A stretch of DNA of 64,000 nucleotides from Hymenobacter glacieicola (GCF_014640315.1 NZ_BMGS01000006.1:124001-188000), one strand, 5' to 3'; counted from the first letter of the stretch, positions 49,892 through 58,796 are shown. The notes: a model not told the origin generated them from the sequence alone. Made by a program: numbers and translations.

Positions 49892-51628
49892 TTATTTCAG
49901 CTGCATATCATCAATAATGGCCTGGATTTTCTCGCCGGCGAGGCGGTTGGCCAGGTCAAAGTCGACGGCGGAGGCCAGGGGCTGGCGGACGCTGAAGTAG
50001 AACTTGATTTTGGGCTCGGTGCCGCTGGGGCGGGCCGAGATTTTGCTGCCGTCTTCCAGAATGAACTGGAGCACGTTGGAGCTTTCCAGGCCGGTTTCGG
50101 TTTCGAGGCCCGTGCGCAGGTCGCGGATGCGGCCGGTTTTGTAGTCGCGCAGCTCCACCACGGGCTGGCCGGCAATGGTGCGGGGCGGGTTGGCGCGCAG
50201 CCCGGCCATCATTTCCTGAATTTCCTCGGCTCCGCGCTGACCCTTCTTGGTCAGGGAAATCAGGTGCTCCTTGTAGAAGCCGTAGGTGACGTACATGTGC
50301 ACCATCTCCTCATACAAGGTGTGGCCGTGGTCCTTGGCAACGGCAGCCATTTCCGCCAGCATAGCGCAGGCCGAAATAGCGTCCTTGTCGCGCACGAAGG
50401 AGCCAATCATGTAGCCGTAGCTTTCCTCGCCGCCCCCAATGTAGTTCTGCTGGCCTTCCAGGTCGCGGATGATGCCGGCAATGTACTTGAAGCCCGTCAG
50501 CGTCTGGTAGGCCTTCACGTTGTTGGCGCGGGCAATATCGCCCAGTACGTCGCTGGTCACAATGGTGTACACGATGAAGTCCTGCTCGGTCATCTTGCCG
50601 GCCTGTTTGCGGGCCGAGAGGAGGTAGTGCGTGAGCAGCGCGGCGGTTTGGTTGCCGTTCACCAGCACCCACTCGCCTTTGTTGTCCTTCACGGCAATGC
50701 CCACGCGGTCCGAGTCGGGGTCGGTAGCCAGCACGAGGTCGGCGTCGAGGGCTTTGGCCTGGTCCAGGGCCATCTGCATGGCTACTTTCTCTTCGGGGTT
50801 CGGCGACTGTACCGTGGGGAAGTTGCCGTCGGGCGTGGCCTGGGCCTCTACTACATGCACGTTGGTGAAGCCGAGCTGGGCCAAGCCCTTGGGCACCAGT
50901 GTGATACCCGTGCCGTGCAGGGGCGTGTATACAATCTTCAGATCATGCTGGCGCTGAATGGCGGCGGGGTTAATGCTCAGCTCCTTCACCTTGGCCAGGT
51001 AGGCGGCGTCTAGTTCGGCCCCAATCAGGTGAATGCGCGCGGGGTCGGGCTGGAAGCGCACCTCGCTTACCGACTGAATGGCTTCCACCTCCCGGATGAT
51101 GTTCTTGTCGTGCGGGGCCACTACCTGGGCGCCGTCGTTCCAGTACACCTTGAAGCCGTTGTACTCCTTGGGATTGTGCGAGGCCGTCACCACGCAGCCG
51201 CTCTGGCAGCCCAACTGGCGGATGGCAAACGACAGCTCGGGGGTAGGGCGCAGGGCCTCGAACAGGTACACCGTAATGCCGTTGGCCGAGAAGATGTCGG
51301 CGGCAATGCGGGCAAACTCGGGGCTGTTGTTGCGCGAGTCGTGGGCAATGGCCACTTTAATTTCCTGGCCAGGGAAGCTCTGGAGCAGGTAGTTGCTCAG
51401 GCCCTGGGTCGCCATGCCCAGGGTGTAGCGGTTCATGCGGTTGGAGCCGGGCCCCATGATGCCGCGCAGGCCGCCGGTACCAAACTCCAGGTTGCGGTAG
51501 AACGCGTCGGAAAGGAAATCCTCCTGATTTTCCGCCAGCATCTGGCGAATGGCCGACTGGGTTTCGGTGTCGTAGCTACCCGTCAGCCAGGTATTGATTT
51601 TCTCGTGAATGTCAGGCGTCAGGGCCAT
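49892..51628 (-). CDS. Phosphoglucomutase/phosphomannomutase
   Basis: A 578-residue alpha-D-phosphohexomutase that interconverts hexose 1- and 6-phosphates, feeding glycogen, cell-wall and glycan precursor synthesis. Active-site phosphoserine loop GCVVTASHNPKEYNGFKVY (~140-158), metal-binding DPDSDRVGIA (~301-310), sugar-binding GGEESYGYM (~400-408) and phosphate-binding RPSGTEPKIKFY (~535-546). Length fits the PGM2/ManB-like long bacterial type. The ATG at 51628 is chosen because the protein begins near the WLTGSYD segment typical of the subfamily; upstream codons look non-coding. Confidence 0.94.
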   Translation of the reverse strand: MALTPDIHEKINTWLTGSYDTETQSAIRQMLAENQEDFLSDAFYRNLEFGTGGLRGIMGPGSNRMNRYTLGMATQGLSNYLLQSFPGQEIKVAIAHDSRNNSPEFARIAADIFSANGITVYLFEALRPTPELSFAIRQLGCQSGCVVTASHNPKEYNGFKVYWNDGAQVVAPHDKNIIREVEAIQSVSEVRFQPDPARIHLIGAELDAAYLAKVKELSINPAAIQRQHDLKIVYTPLHGTGITLVPKGLAQLGFTNVHVVEAQATPDGNFPTVQSPNPEEKVAMQMALDQAKALDADLVLATDPDSDRVGIAVKDNKGEWVLVNGNQTAALLTHYLLSARKQAGKMTEQDFIVYTIVTSDVLGDIARANNVKAYQTLTGFKYIAGIIRDLEGQQNYIGGGEESYGYMIGSFVRDKDAISACAMLAEMAAVAKDHGHTLYEEMVHMYVTYGFYKEHLISLTKKGQRGAEEIQEMMAGLRANPPRTIAGQPVVELRDYKTGRIRDLRTGLETETGLESSNVLQFILEDGSKISARPSGTEPKIKFYFSVRQPLASAVDFDLANRLAGEKIQAIIDDMQLK

Positions 51629-51902
51629 ACGCGGGGAGATTTGAACGGTAGGAAGTCGAATAACGGGAGTAAAGAAAACAGGTTTCCGGTGGTGTTGGGC
51701 ATAGATAATCAAACTTCCCGCGGAAAGCACCCCGCAGCCAGTAGTTGGTTCCTGGCTAGAAATAGTTGAAAGCGAGCAAGTTAACAAACCAGGCTGCGCG
51801 CCGGCCCAGGGGTAGGAGCCCTAGCCGGAGCCTGCCACCAGCAGATTCCCTGCCCCTGCCGGAGGCGCCCGGCCCTCATCTTGCCCGGGAAAGCCGAAGA
51901 AC

Positions 51903-51910
51903 TATCTTTG
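51903..51910 (+). promoter_or_regulatory. -7 promoter box upstream of permease gene
   Basis: TATCTTTG fits TAnnTTTG exactly. It is 149 nt before the permease ATG, so that transcript would have a leader of about 140 nt, in contrast to the leaderless genes elsewhere in the window. Confidence 0.55.
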
Positions 51911-52059
51911 CCGCCGCTGCCCGTTTGGGAGTTGTTGCCGCATGATGCTAGCCGAGTTGCCTGGAAACCGCCCGTGTTGTCGCCCCCCCCGCGACTTGCT
52001 GACACCCCGTGCCCGCGGCTACCCGCCGCCCGTTTCCTTCCGCCTTCCTGCGCTGCTGC

Positions 52060-53367
52060 ATGACTTCCTCTACTCTGGCTACCTCGCCCGCGGGCCTGGT
52101 GCGCGGCATTCGCCGCTGGGACTTTGTCGCCCTCATCATCAACATCACCATTGGGGCCGGCATTCTGGGGCTGCCCTCCAAGCTCTACGCCCTGGTAGGC
52201 GCCTACAGTTTGGTCGCCTACGGGGTGAGTGCGGCCATTGTCACGCTCATCATTCTGTGCTTTGCCGAGGTCAGCAGCCGGTTCAATGGCACGGGCGGGC
52301 CCTACCTCTACGCCCGCGAGGCCTTTGGGCCGCTCGTGGGGTTTGAGGTCGGGTGGCTGTTGTGGATTTCGCGGCTGGCCAGCTTTGCCTCCATTTGCAA
52401 CCTGCTGGTGAGCTACGCGGCCTACTTCTGGCCGGCGGTGGGGGCGGGGCTACCTCGGTTTACCCTGATGGCCGGACTGATTGTAGGGCTTACCGCCATC
52501 AACTGGGTAGGCGTGCGCACGGCCTCGCTCGTGAACAACCTGTTTACCGTGAGCAAGCTGGTGGTGCTGGGCCTGTTTACGGGGGTAGGGCTATTCTTCG
52601 TCGATTGGCAGGCCTTCTCGTTTGCCGTGCCGCCTACCTACGTCAGCTTCTCCAGCGCGGCGCTGCTGCTCATCTTCACCTTTTCGGGGTTTGATGTGGC
52701 CGCCATTCCGGCCGGCGAGATTCAGCAGCCCCAGCGCACGGTGCCGTTTGCCTTGTTTACGGCCATTGCCACGGTCGCGGGCTTGTTTGGGCTGGTGCAG
52801 GTGGTGTGCATTGGTACGCTGCCGGGCCTGGCCTCCTCGGAGCGGCCCCTGGCCGATGCCAGCCAGCAGTTCCTCGGGCCGGCCGGCGGCGCTTTTATTG
52901 CGGTGGCTGCCCTGCTCACGGCCCTGGGCACCCTCAATGCCCTCATGCTGACGGGGCCGCGCCTCTTGTTTGCCTTGGCCGAGCAAGGGCAGATTCCGGC
53001 GGTGTTTGGCCGCCTGCACCCGCGCTACCACACGCCCTCCGTGGCCCTGCTGGTATCGGCGGCCCTGAAGCTGGTGCTGGCCGTGTCGGGCACGTTCATC
53101 TACGCCCTGACCTTGAGCACCATCATCCGCCTGGCCTATTTCGCCCTGACCTGCGCCGCCCTACCCGTGCTGCGCCGCCGAAACCCGGCGCAGCCCGCGC
53201 CCTTCCGGGTGTGGGGTGGGGTAGTGGTGGCCGGGCTCTGCGTGCTGCTCTGCCTCTGGCTGCTCTCCAACAGCGCCGCCACTGAAGCCCGCGACGTAGG
53301 CATTGCCGCGGTAGTCGGGCTGGGGTTATACTTTCTGTCCCGGAAAAGCAAAGCGTCGATTAGCTGA
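52060..53367 (+). CDS. APC-family amino acid permease
   Basis: A 435-residue inner-membrane transporter of the amino acid-polyamine-organocation superfamily with about 12 transmembrane helices. The first helix has the unwound substrate/ion site INITIGAGILGLPSKLY (~25-41); RFNGTGGPYLYAREAFGP (~74-91) and FTFSGFDVAAIPAGEIQQPQ (split near ~200-220) are also typical. The substrate is not predictable. The start is the ATG at 52060 just before TSSTLATSPAGLVRGIRRWD. No neighbour suggests a pathway. Confidence 0.9.
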   Translation: MTSSTLATSPAGLVRGIRRWDFVALIINITIGAGILGLPSKLYALVGAYSLVAYGVSAAIVTLIILCFAEVSSRFNGTGGPYLYAREAFGPLVGFEVGWLLWISRLASFASICNLLVSYAAYFWPAVGAGLPRFTLMAGLIVGLTAINWVGVRTASLVNNLFTVSKLVVLGLFTGVGLFFVDWQAFSFAVPPTYVSFSSAALLLIFTFSGFDVAAIPAGEIQQPQRTVPFALFTAIATVAGLFGLVQVVCIGTLPGLASSERPLADASQQFLGPAGGAFIAVAALLTALGTLNALMLTGPRLLFALAEQGQIPAVFGRLHPRYHTPSVALLVSAALKLVLAVSGTFIYALTLSTIIRLAYFALTCAALPVLRRRNPAQPAPFRVWGGVVVAGLCVLLCLWLLSNSAATEARDVGIAAVVGLGLYFLSRKSKASIS

Positions 53368-53400
53368 TGGCACTGATAATCTTTGGTTTCAACAAAACCC

Positions 53401-53570
53401 GTTGTCATGCTTCATCTTGCGTCCGCGCAGCCGGAGGCGTAGTCGAAGCATCTCTACCTCTGGCTAATTAACCAGGGTAGCAACGACACTCGCTCCATAG
53501 CCCAGGGTTTAAACCCTGGGCTAGTGAACACGAAGCGGTAGAGATGCTTCGCAGGGCTCAGCATGACAAC
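53401..53570. repeat. Dispersed palindromic repeat, family A, copy 2
   Basis: The 170-nt element starts GTTGTCATGC and ends GCATGACAAC (perfect 10-bp terminal inverted repeat). Inside, GAAGCATCTCTACC pairs with GGTAGAGATGCTTC. At its core is a perfect 26-nt palindrome (53498-53523, half site TAGCCCAGGGTTT). It shares several blocks with 1905-2055. There is no coding sequence. Confidence 0.8.
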
Positions 53571-53653
53571 GAGTTTTACGGTTACTATCGGCTCCGCTTA
53601 ACAACGGTTTATTATCCGACACCCCTCTTACACATCAGTCCTACCCACATAGA

Positions 53654-54823
53654 ATGCCTCTTTCCCTTCCCATCACTACCGTACCCATCCGGACTCCGGA
53701 GCGAGTGGCGGAAATTTCCTGGTTTGATGACCTCTGCAGCGGCGACACCCAGTACCTGAGCGTACTTGATGGCGCTTACCGCAGCTCCTGGGCCCACTGC
53801 CGCGACATTGTGCTGAAATCGGAGCAGCTGGGTTACTCCAATATTCTGCTGCCTACCTCCTACACCGTGGGGCAGGATGTCATGACGTTTGCCGCGGGCA
53901 TGGCGCCCCAAACCTCACGCATCAACCTGCTCACGGCCATCCGAACCGGCGAAATTCACCCGCCCATGCTGGCCCGGGCCCTGGCCTCCCTCGACCACAT
54001 GCTGGAGGGCCGCCTGACCATCAACATCATCAACTCCGACCTGCCCGGCCTGCGCGAGGACCCGGCCCTGCGCTACCAGCGCTGCGCTGAAACCATCGAA
54101 ATTCTGCGCCAGGCCTGGACCCAGGAGCGCATTGTGCACCGGGGCGAGCTGTACCAGTTCGATATGCCTTCCGACCCGGCCAAGCCCTACCAGCAAAACG
54201 GCGGCCCGCTGCTTTACTTCGGCGGCACCTCGGAGGGCGCCCGGGAGGTATGTGCCCAGTACTGCGACATGTTCCTGATGTGGCCCGAAACCGAGGAAAT
54301 GCTCTATGAAACCATGCAGGATATGAGCGCCCGCGCCGCCCGCCACGGCCGCCAGATCGACTTTGGGTTGCGCATCCACGTCATCGTGCGCGAAACCGAG
54401 GATGAGGCCCGGGCTTACGCCAAAAAGCTCATGTCGAAGTTTGACCCGGTGAAAGGCGCCGAAATCAAGAGCCGCGCCCAGGATTCGTGGTCGTTGGGAG
54501 TGCACCGCCAAAACCAGCTGCGCGAGCACGCCGATATGGAAGGCTTCGTGGAGCCCCTGCTCTGGACCGACATCGGCAAGGCCCGCTCCGGGGCCGGCGG
54601 CGCCCTGGTCGGCAACCCCGACCAGATTGTAGAAAAGCTGCAGCGCTATATGGATATGGGCTTCCGGGCCTTCATCTTCTCCGGCTACCCCCTGCTGGAT
54701 GAGGCCGACTACTTTGCCCGCTACGTGCTGCCGCGCCTGCCCAACATCAGCATGCCCGATTACCAGGGTCGCCGCCCCGCCACTACCCCCGTCACGCCCC
54801 TAACTACTGCGCCGCTGAAGTAG
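53654..54823 (+). CDS. SsuD-like LLM flavin-dependent monooxygenase
   Basis: A 389-residue luciferase-like monooxygenase close to alkanesulphonate monooxygenase SsuD, which uses FMNH2 and O2 to release sulphite from alkanesulphonates. Typical segments: [20 protein letters not shown] (~59-78), [20 protein letters not shown] (~93-112), [11 protein letters not shown] (~119-129), [12 protein letters not shown] (~188-199) and [14 protein letters not shown] (~277-290). The usual partners, the SsuABC transporter and SsuE flavin reductase, are not adjacent, so the substrate may differ. Repeat elements flank the gene on both sides. Confidence 0.88.
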   Translation: MPLSLPITTVPIRTPERVAEISWFDDLCSGDTQYLSVLDGAYRSSWAHCRDIVLKSEQLGYSNILLPTSYTVGQDVMTFAAGMAPQTSRINLLTAIRTGEIHPPMLARALASLDHMLEGRLTINIINSDLPGLREDPALRYQRCAETIEILRQAWTQERIVHRGELYQFDMPSDPAKPYQQNGGPLLYFGGTSEGAREVCAQYCDMFLMWPETEEMLYETMQDMSARAARHGRQIDFGLRIHVIVRETEDEARAYAKKLMSKFDPVKGAEIKSRAQDSWSLGVHRQNQLREHADMEGFVEPLLWTDIGKARSGAGGALVGNPDQIVEKLQRYMDMGFRAFIFSGYPLLDEADYFARYVLPRLPNISMPDYQGRRPATTPVTPLTTAPLK

Positions 54824-54862
54824 GGGTAGGAGGAAATGAAGATAAGAGAAAGGCCAGAATAA

Positions 54863-55003
54863 GGTAGAGACGCAAAATTTTGCGTCTCCCGTCAGCCCGA
54901 TATCACCGGGTTAAACAACCTCAGCGAGCGACGAGACGCAAAATCTTGCGTCTCTACCCCCAACGTCAGCACGCGAGATGTCTCGACAAGCCCGACATGA
55001 CGG
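54863..55003. repeat. GAGACGCAAAA palindromes plus fragment of family B
   Basis: Two copies of the palindrome with half site GAGACGCAAAA (54867-54888, and 54933-54954 with one change), themselves arranged as an inverted pair (GGTAGAGACGC ... GCGTCTCTACC). Directly after comes CCCCAACGTCAGCACGCGAG then ATG, an arm of the family B repeat, and CCCGACATGACG. This is a composite repeat cluster with no coding sequence. Confidence 0.8.
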
Positions 55004-55016
55004 CCTGGTACAAAGC

Positions 55017-55052
55017 AAAAGGCCCGACGCTGCTAGCAGCGTCGGGCCTTTT
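55017..55052. terminator. Bidirectional terminator, 17-bp stem
   Basis: 55017-55033 pairs perfectly with 55036-55052; AAAA and TTTT at the ends serve both strands. It lies between the convergent ssuD-like and hppD genes. Confidence 0.9.
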
Positions 55053-55072
55053 CTTTTACTCAAACCAGCGGG

Positions 55073-56206
55073 TTACAGGTTGCCGCGTAGGGCTTGTTCC
55101 CGCTCAATGGCTTCGAACAGAGCCTTGAAGTTGCCTTTGCCGAAGCTTTTAGCGCCTTTGCGCTGGATTATTTCGTAGAATACGGTGGGGCGGTCCTCCA
55201 CGGGTTTGGTGAAGATTTGCAGCAGGTAGCCTTCCTCGTCGCGGTCCACGAGCAGGTTCAGGGCCTTGATGCTTTCCAGGTCTTCGTCGATGGCGCCGAT
55301 ACGGTCCAGCAGGTCCTCGTAGTAAGTAGCGGGCACGGTCAGGAACTCCACGCCGCGGCGGCGCAGCTCCGTAACGGTGGCCCGGATGTCGTTGGTGGCA
55401 ATGGCAATGTGCTGGACCCCGGGCGAGTGGTAGTAGTCGAGGTACTCCTCAATCTGCGACTTTTTCTTGCCTTCGGCGGGCTCGTTGATGGGGAACTTCA
55501 CGTAGCCGTTGCCATTGCTGACCACCTTGCTCATCAGGGCCGAATATTCCGTGCTGATGTCATCGTCGTCGAAGGTCAGCAGCAGCTTAAAGCCCATCAC
55601 GTCCTCGTAGAACTTCACCCACTGGTTCATTTCGCCCCAGCCCACGTTGCCTACGCAGTGGTCCACGTGCAGCAAACCCACCGATTGGCCCTGCGGTACG
55701 GTGCCGGTTTTGGCCACGAAGCCGGGCATAAAGGCGCCGCGGTAGTTGCTGCGCTCCACGAAGGTGTGAATGGTTTCGCCGTAGGTGTAAATGCCCGCCA
55801 GCGTCACGGAGCCGTTTTCGTCCTCAATGGTATAGGGCTCGAAGGCGGGCTTGGCGCCGCGCTTGGTCGTTTCTTCGAAGGATTTGCGCGCATCATCTAC
55901 CCACAGGGCCATGACCTTCACGCCGTCGCCGTGCTGGGCTACGTGGCGCGTGATGTCGGAGTCGGGCAGCAGGGAAGTAGTCAGCACGAAGCGGATTTTG
56001 TTTTGCTGCAGCACGTAGCTGGCCCGGTCGCGCACGCCGGTTTCGGGACCGGCGTAGGCCACCAGCTCAAAGCCAAACGCAGCCTGGTAGTAGTAGGCCG
56101 ACTGCTTGGCATTGCCGACGTAGAACTCGACGTAATCGGTGCCGTTGAGGGGGAGGAAGTCCTGAGCGGGGTGGGCCTGAACGGCCGGGGAGGTCATCGT
56201 TTCCAT
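55073..56206 (-). CDS. hppD: 4-Hydroxyphenylpyruvate dioxygenase
   Basis: A 377-residue Fe(II) enzyme that converts 4-hydroxyphenylpyruvate to homogentisate in tyrosine catabolism. Two VOC-type domains; iron ligands are His in LLHVDHCVGNV (~180), His in GVQHIAIATNDI (~262) and Glu in TVFYEIIQRKG (~348). DYVEFYVGNAKQSAYYY near the N terminus and LLLTFDDDDISTEYSALMS are also typical. Length is normal. The downstream tyrosine pathway gene for homogentisate dioxygenase is not in the window. The start is the ATG at 56206, with a second ATG three codons later. Confidence 0.95.
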   Translation of the reverse strand: METMTSPAVQAHPAQDFLPLNGTDYVEFYVGNAKQSAYYYQAAFGFELVAYAGPETGVRDRASYVLQQNKIRFVLTTSLLPDSDITRHVAQHGDGVKVMALWVDDARKSFEETTKRGAKPAFEPYTIEDENGSVTLAGIYTYGETIHTFVERSNYRGAFMPGFVAKTGTVPQGQSVGLLHVDHCVGNVGWGEMNQWVKFYEDVMGFKLLLTFDDDDISTEYSALMSKVVSNGNGYVKFPINEPAEGKKKSQIEEYLDYYHSPGVQHIAIATNDIRATVTELRRRGVEFLTVPATYYEDLLDRIGAIDEDLESIKALNLLVDRDEEGYLLQIFTKPVEDRPTVFYEIIQRKGAKSFGKGNFKALFEAIEREQALRGNL

Positions 56207-56434
56207 GGGCGGAACGGATTGGGTAGCGGGTGGATGGGGTTACTTGGGTAAAAATACTGGTTTAGGTGAAATCATTCCCTTTCCGCCAAATACAGCGGGC
56301 AATGGCGCAGTAGGGGGCGCGGCGGCAAACGTTAAAACTCGGGTTTAGAGACGATGAGCTACATCCGGTTAGGACATTCTTCGTAGAATTGGGACGAAAG
56401 CCGGATTCCTTATACGAAACTGCCGAATCCTCTT

Positions 56435-56442
56435 CACCTTTG
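56435..56442 (+). promoter_or_regulatory. Candidate -7 box upstream of 56469 gene
   Basis: CACCTTTG differs from TAnnTTTG at the first position and is 26 nt before the ATG. The remainder of the 262-bp divergent region (56207-56468) shows nothing else that I can name. Confidence 0.4.
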
Positions 56443-56468
56443 TAGCCTTAACCCATTGCTTTACCCTT

Positions 56469-56855
56469 ATGAATTCGGAAGAGCTGAACCGCGCCCTCGT
56501 GGCCCTCATCGAGAAGAAAGCCGAGCTGCATAAGCTCACGTATGATGATGCCCGCTACGATGACGTAGAAGAAGAGCTGCATGATCTGGAAGACGACTTC
56601 AATGATGAATATGGCTCTTTCCTGGAAGCGGCCTTAGAAAAAGTACATACCGACCTAGGCTCCGACACCGATGTGCTGCTGCCTACCGCCTACCTGCCCG
56701 CCAACACCAGCGGCACGCCCTCGCCCAAGGAAGGCGTCTGGATTGACTCCGAGAAATACTCTGGTAAAGAAGCCCGCCTCACGCTGGTGCCGAACCCCAC
56801 GCGCCTGGTTCTCACGGTAGGTAAAGCCGTGCAGCAGGAAGTCTGGAAAGCGTAA
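56469..56855 (+). CDS. Hypothetical acidic protein
   Basis: A 128-residue cytoplasmic protein. Residues 1-60 are very acidic and helical (KAELHKLTYDDARYDDVEEE, then LHDLEDDFNDEYG); residues ~70-128 form a beta-rich part with GVWIDSEKYSGKEARLTLVP and TRLVLTVGKAVQQEVW. I do not recognise the family. It has a tidy promoter-like box upstream and a long terminator downstream, so it is probably a real single gene. Confidence 0.75.
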   Translation: MNSEELNRALVALIEKKAELHKLTYDDARYDDVEEELHDLEDDFNDEYGSFLEAALEKVHTDLGSDTDVLLPTAYLPANTSGTPSPKEGVWIDSEKYSGKEARLTLVPNPTRLVLTVGKAVQQEVWKA

Positions 56856-56868
56856 TGGGCTCGAATTA

Positions 56869-56947
56869 AACACGAGGAATAAAAAATTGGCCGTTCTGTG
56901 CTCCCGTTAGGACTCTAGAACGGCCAATTTTTTATTCCTCATGTTTT
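56869..56947 (+). terminator. Unusually long terminator hairpin
   Basis: About 29 bp of nearly perfect pairing, from AACACGAGGAATAAAAAATT with the following GGCCGTTCT to its complement ending TATTCCTCATGTT, around a ~22-nt loop. Only one mismatch was seen. Confidence 0.85.
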
Positions 56948-56959
56948 AACTGATTACCC

Positions 56960-57310
56960 ATGCTATACCGCATTGCCGAACCCGCCGATTGGCTGCAGGC
57001 CCAACAAACGGACTTTTTCGCCAGCCCTGACTTAGCAGCCGAAGGGTTTATCCATTGCTCAGAGCGCCACCAGATTCTGGCTACGGCCCGCCGCTACTAC
57101 TCCGGCCGCACAGATGTATGGTTGCTGGAATGGGATGAGGCAGCCCTAGTGGCGGCAGGAGTACGCATAGAGCGAGAATGGGTAGCAAGCCGGCTGCAGC
57201 ACTTCGCGCACGTGTTTGGGCCTGTGCCCCAAGCTGCACTGCGGCGGGTATGGGCGCTGCGGCCAGATGCGGCCGGCGCGTTTCAGCTCCCCCCGGAACT
57301 TCAGGAGTAA
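56960..57310 (+). CDS. DUF952 domain protein, copy 1
   Basis: A 116-residue protein of DUF952, a small alpha/beta fold family of unknown function. Family motifs: LYRIAEPADWLQAQ at the start, DLAAEGFIHCSERHQI (~25-40), WLLEWDEAAL (~54-63) and FAHVFGPVPQAALRRVW (~83-99). A second, divergent DUF952 gene lies at 58372. The 12 nt before the ATG follow directly on the previous terminator, so the promoter must overlap the hairpin or be very close. Confidence 0.88.
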   Translation: MLYRIAEPADWLQAQQTDFFASPDLAAEGFIHCSERHQILATARRYYSGRTDVWLLEWDEAALVAAGVRIEREWVASRLQHFAHVFGPVPQAALRRVWALRPDAAGAFQLPPELQE

Positions 57311-57414
57311 GAGTTGGAATTATTGTTGCTACTAGAAAATACTATATAGGAAGAAGGTGATTTTTGCTTTCGACTTTCCCTTATTCGCCTCCATGAGTCT
57401 ACCTTTTTACTTCT

Positions 57415-58185
57415 ATGCGTATTCCATCGTTATGTATCCGCTGCGGGCTACCCGCGCTGCTTAGCCTGCTACTCTTGGCCTGCGGCTCCACTTCCTTTCT
57501 GAGCGTAGCGCCCCGGCAGCCGAATGGCCCCTGGGTTAACGGGCATCCTACCAGCTTTATCCGCCACCCCGACAGCGTACAGGTGCGCACCGGCTTTATT
57601 CGCTCAGAGCCTACAGAGCTGGTATTTGAAACAGAAATTACCAATACTTCCGACCGGCCCGTGCTGGTCGCTCCCGAAACGTTTTACCTGCTGCTACTGC
57701 CCCCCGACTCAACGGCCGAGGCCGCTATGGCCAAAGGAATCTTTGCCAGCCGCGTGCCCGCTCTTGACCCCGAAGTGCAGCTGCAAGGGCTTCGGGCCAA
57801 GCTGGATAAAGAAGCTGATAAGGCTACGGGCGTCAGCTGGTTTGAAATTCTGACCAGCGCTACCCACATTGCCGAGGATGTAGCCAGCATCAACAAAAAG
57901 GAAACCGCCGAGCAGGCCGCCGAGCGCGACTACCGCCACCAGAGTGACGAGGCGTATTTTGATGAGCAGCGCGAGCACCACGCCCAGAAAGCCGACTACC
58001 TCTACAGCCAGCACGAAAACCTCTCGTCCGTGGTTCTGCGCAAAACCACCCTGGAGCCCGGACAGCGCGTGCGGGGCCACGTGTACTTCCCGCGTAAGGA
58101 CTACGCCAAGCGGCTGCGGCTGGTCGTGTTCTTCGATGAGCGGCCCGTGCAGTTCGAGTACACCCAAACCATGCAGCAGCAGTAG
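57415..58185 (+). CDS. Hypothetical lipoprotein
   Basis: A 256-residue lipoprotein with lipobox LLLLAC (cysteine at residue ~23). The mature part has an N-terminal beta-rich section (TELVFETEITNTSDRPVLVA), a central charged helical segment rich in Glu/Gln/His (ETAEQAAERDYRHQSDEAYF) and a C-terminal beta section (LRLVVFFDERPVQFEYTQ). No family recognised. It is flanked by two DUF952 genes on the same strand; spacing of 104 and 186 nt does not show a single operon. Confidence 0.75.
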   Translation: MRIPSLCIRCGLPALLSLLLLACGSTSFLSVAPRQPNGPWVNGHPTSFIRHPDSVQVRTGFIRSEPTELVFETEITNTSDRPVLVAPETFYLLLLPPDSTAEAAMAKGIFASRVPALDPEVQLQGLRAKLDKEADKATGVSWFEILTSATHIAEDVASINKKETAEQAAERDYRHQSDEAYFDEQREHHAQKADYLYSQHENLSSVVLRKTTLEPGQRVRGHVYFPRKDYAKRLRLVVFFDERPVQFEYTQTMQQQ

Positions 58186-58371
58186 TAAACATAGCTGAAG
58201 GTAGTGGCCCAGCGTGGCGGTAAGGGTGCCCGCAGCGGCTTGCCTGAGCAGGCAACCGGCGCGGCGTGCGGCTGGCGGCTGGTAACTACCTAAAAACAAA
58301 CCGGACGGTAGCTCCTGTGGTTATGCTTGCCAAGAAGCGTCATTGCCAGAACATATTGCTGTTGAACTAAC

Positions 58372-58728
58372 GTGCATTTCTTTTACCGCGTCACGGAAGC
58401 AGAGTGCTGGCTTGCTGCGCAGAAAACGGGTTTTTTTGTCAGCCCCGACCTTTTAGTTACCGGCTTTATTCATGCCTCACCCCAGCAGCAGGTGCTGACT
58501 ACCGCGGGCCTGTACTTTGCCGCGGCGGCGGAGGTTCTGGCCCTGGAAATTGATATGGCGCTGCTACAGGCTGCTGCTGTTGAGGTAGCGCTTGTCTGGC
58601 GAGGGGAGCGGGAAGCGACGTTTGCGCACATTCACGGCCCTATTCCCGTCAGTGCCGTGCGGCGGGTACTTAAGTTGCAAAGCAATGCAACCGGGCAATT
58701 CAGTTTTTGCCCAGAGTCAGCGCCCTAA
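58372..58728 (+). CDS. DUF952 domain protein, copy 2
   Basis: A 118-residue DUF952 protein, paralogous to the one at 56960 but clearly diverged: FYRVTEAECWLAAQ, DLLVTGFIHASPQQQVL, VLALEIDMALL and FAHIHGPIPVSAVRRVLKL align with the same family blocks. FIHAS replaces FIHCS, so the cysteine of copy 1 is not kept. The start is GTG at 58372 (MHFFYRV). No nearby TAnnTTTG box is clear. Confidence 0.85.
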   Translation: MHFFYRVTEAECWLAAQKTGFFVSPDLLVTGFIHASPQQQVLTTAGLYFAAAAEVLALEIDMALLQAAAVEVALVWRGEREATFAHIHGPIPVSAVRRVLKLQSNATGQFSFCPESAP

Positions 58729-58760
58729 GCGTTGCGGCCCCGTTACCTCTCTCCGGCCCT

Positions 58761-58796
58761 AAAAACAAAGCCCCGCCTCTCGTTGAAGCGGGGCTT
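58761..58796 (-). terminator. Terminator after Uup-type ABC-F gene
   Basis: AAGCCCCGC (58768-58776) pairs with GCGGGGCTT (58788-58796); on the minus strand it is followed by TTGTTTTTAGG. It lies 14 nt beyond the ABC-F stop. Confidence 0.85.

Noticed and set aside
49880..51769. Two long plus-strand frames opposite phosphoglucomutase
   Set aside because: Antisense shadows with Gly/Val/His-rich composition and no motifs.
55094..56251. 385-codon plus-strand frame opposite hppD
   Set aside because: Antisense shadow; hppD carries all iron ligands on the minus strand.
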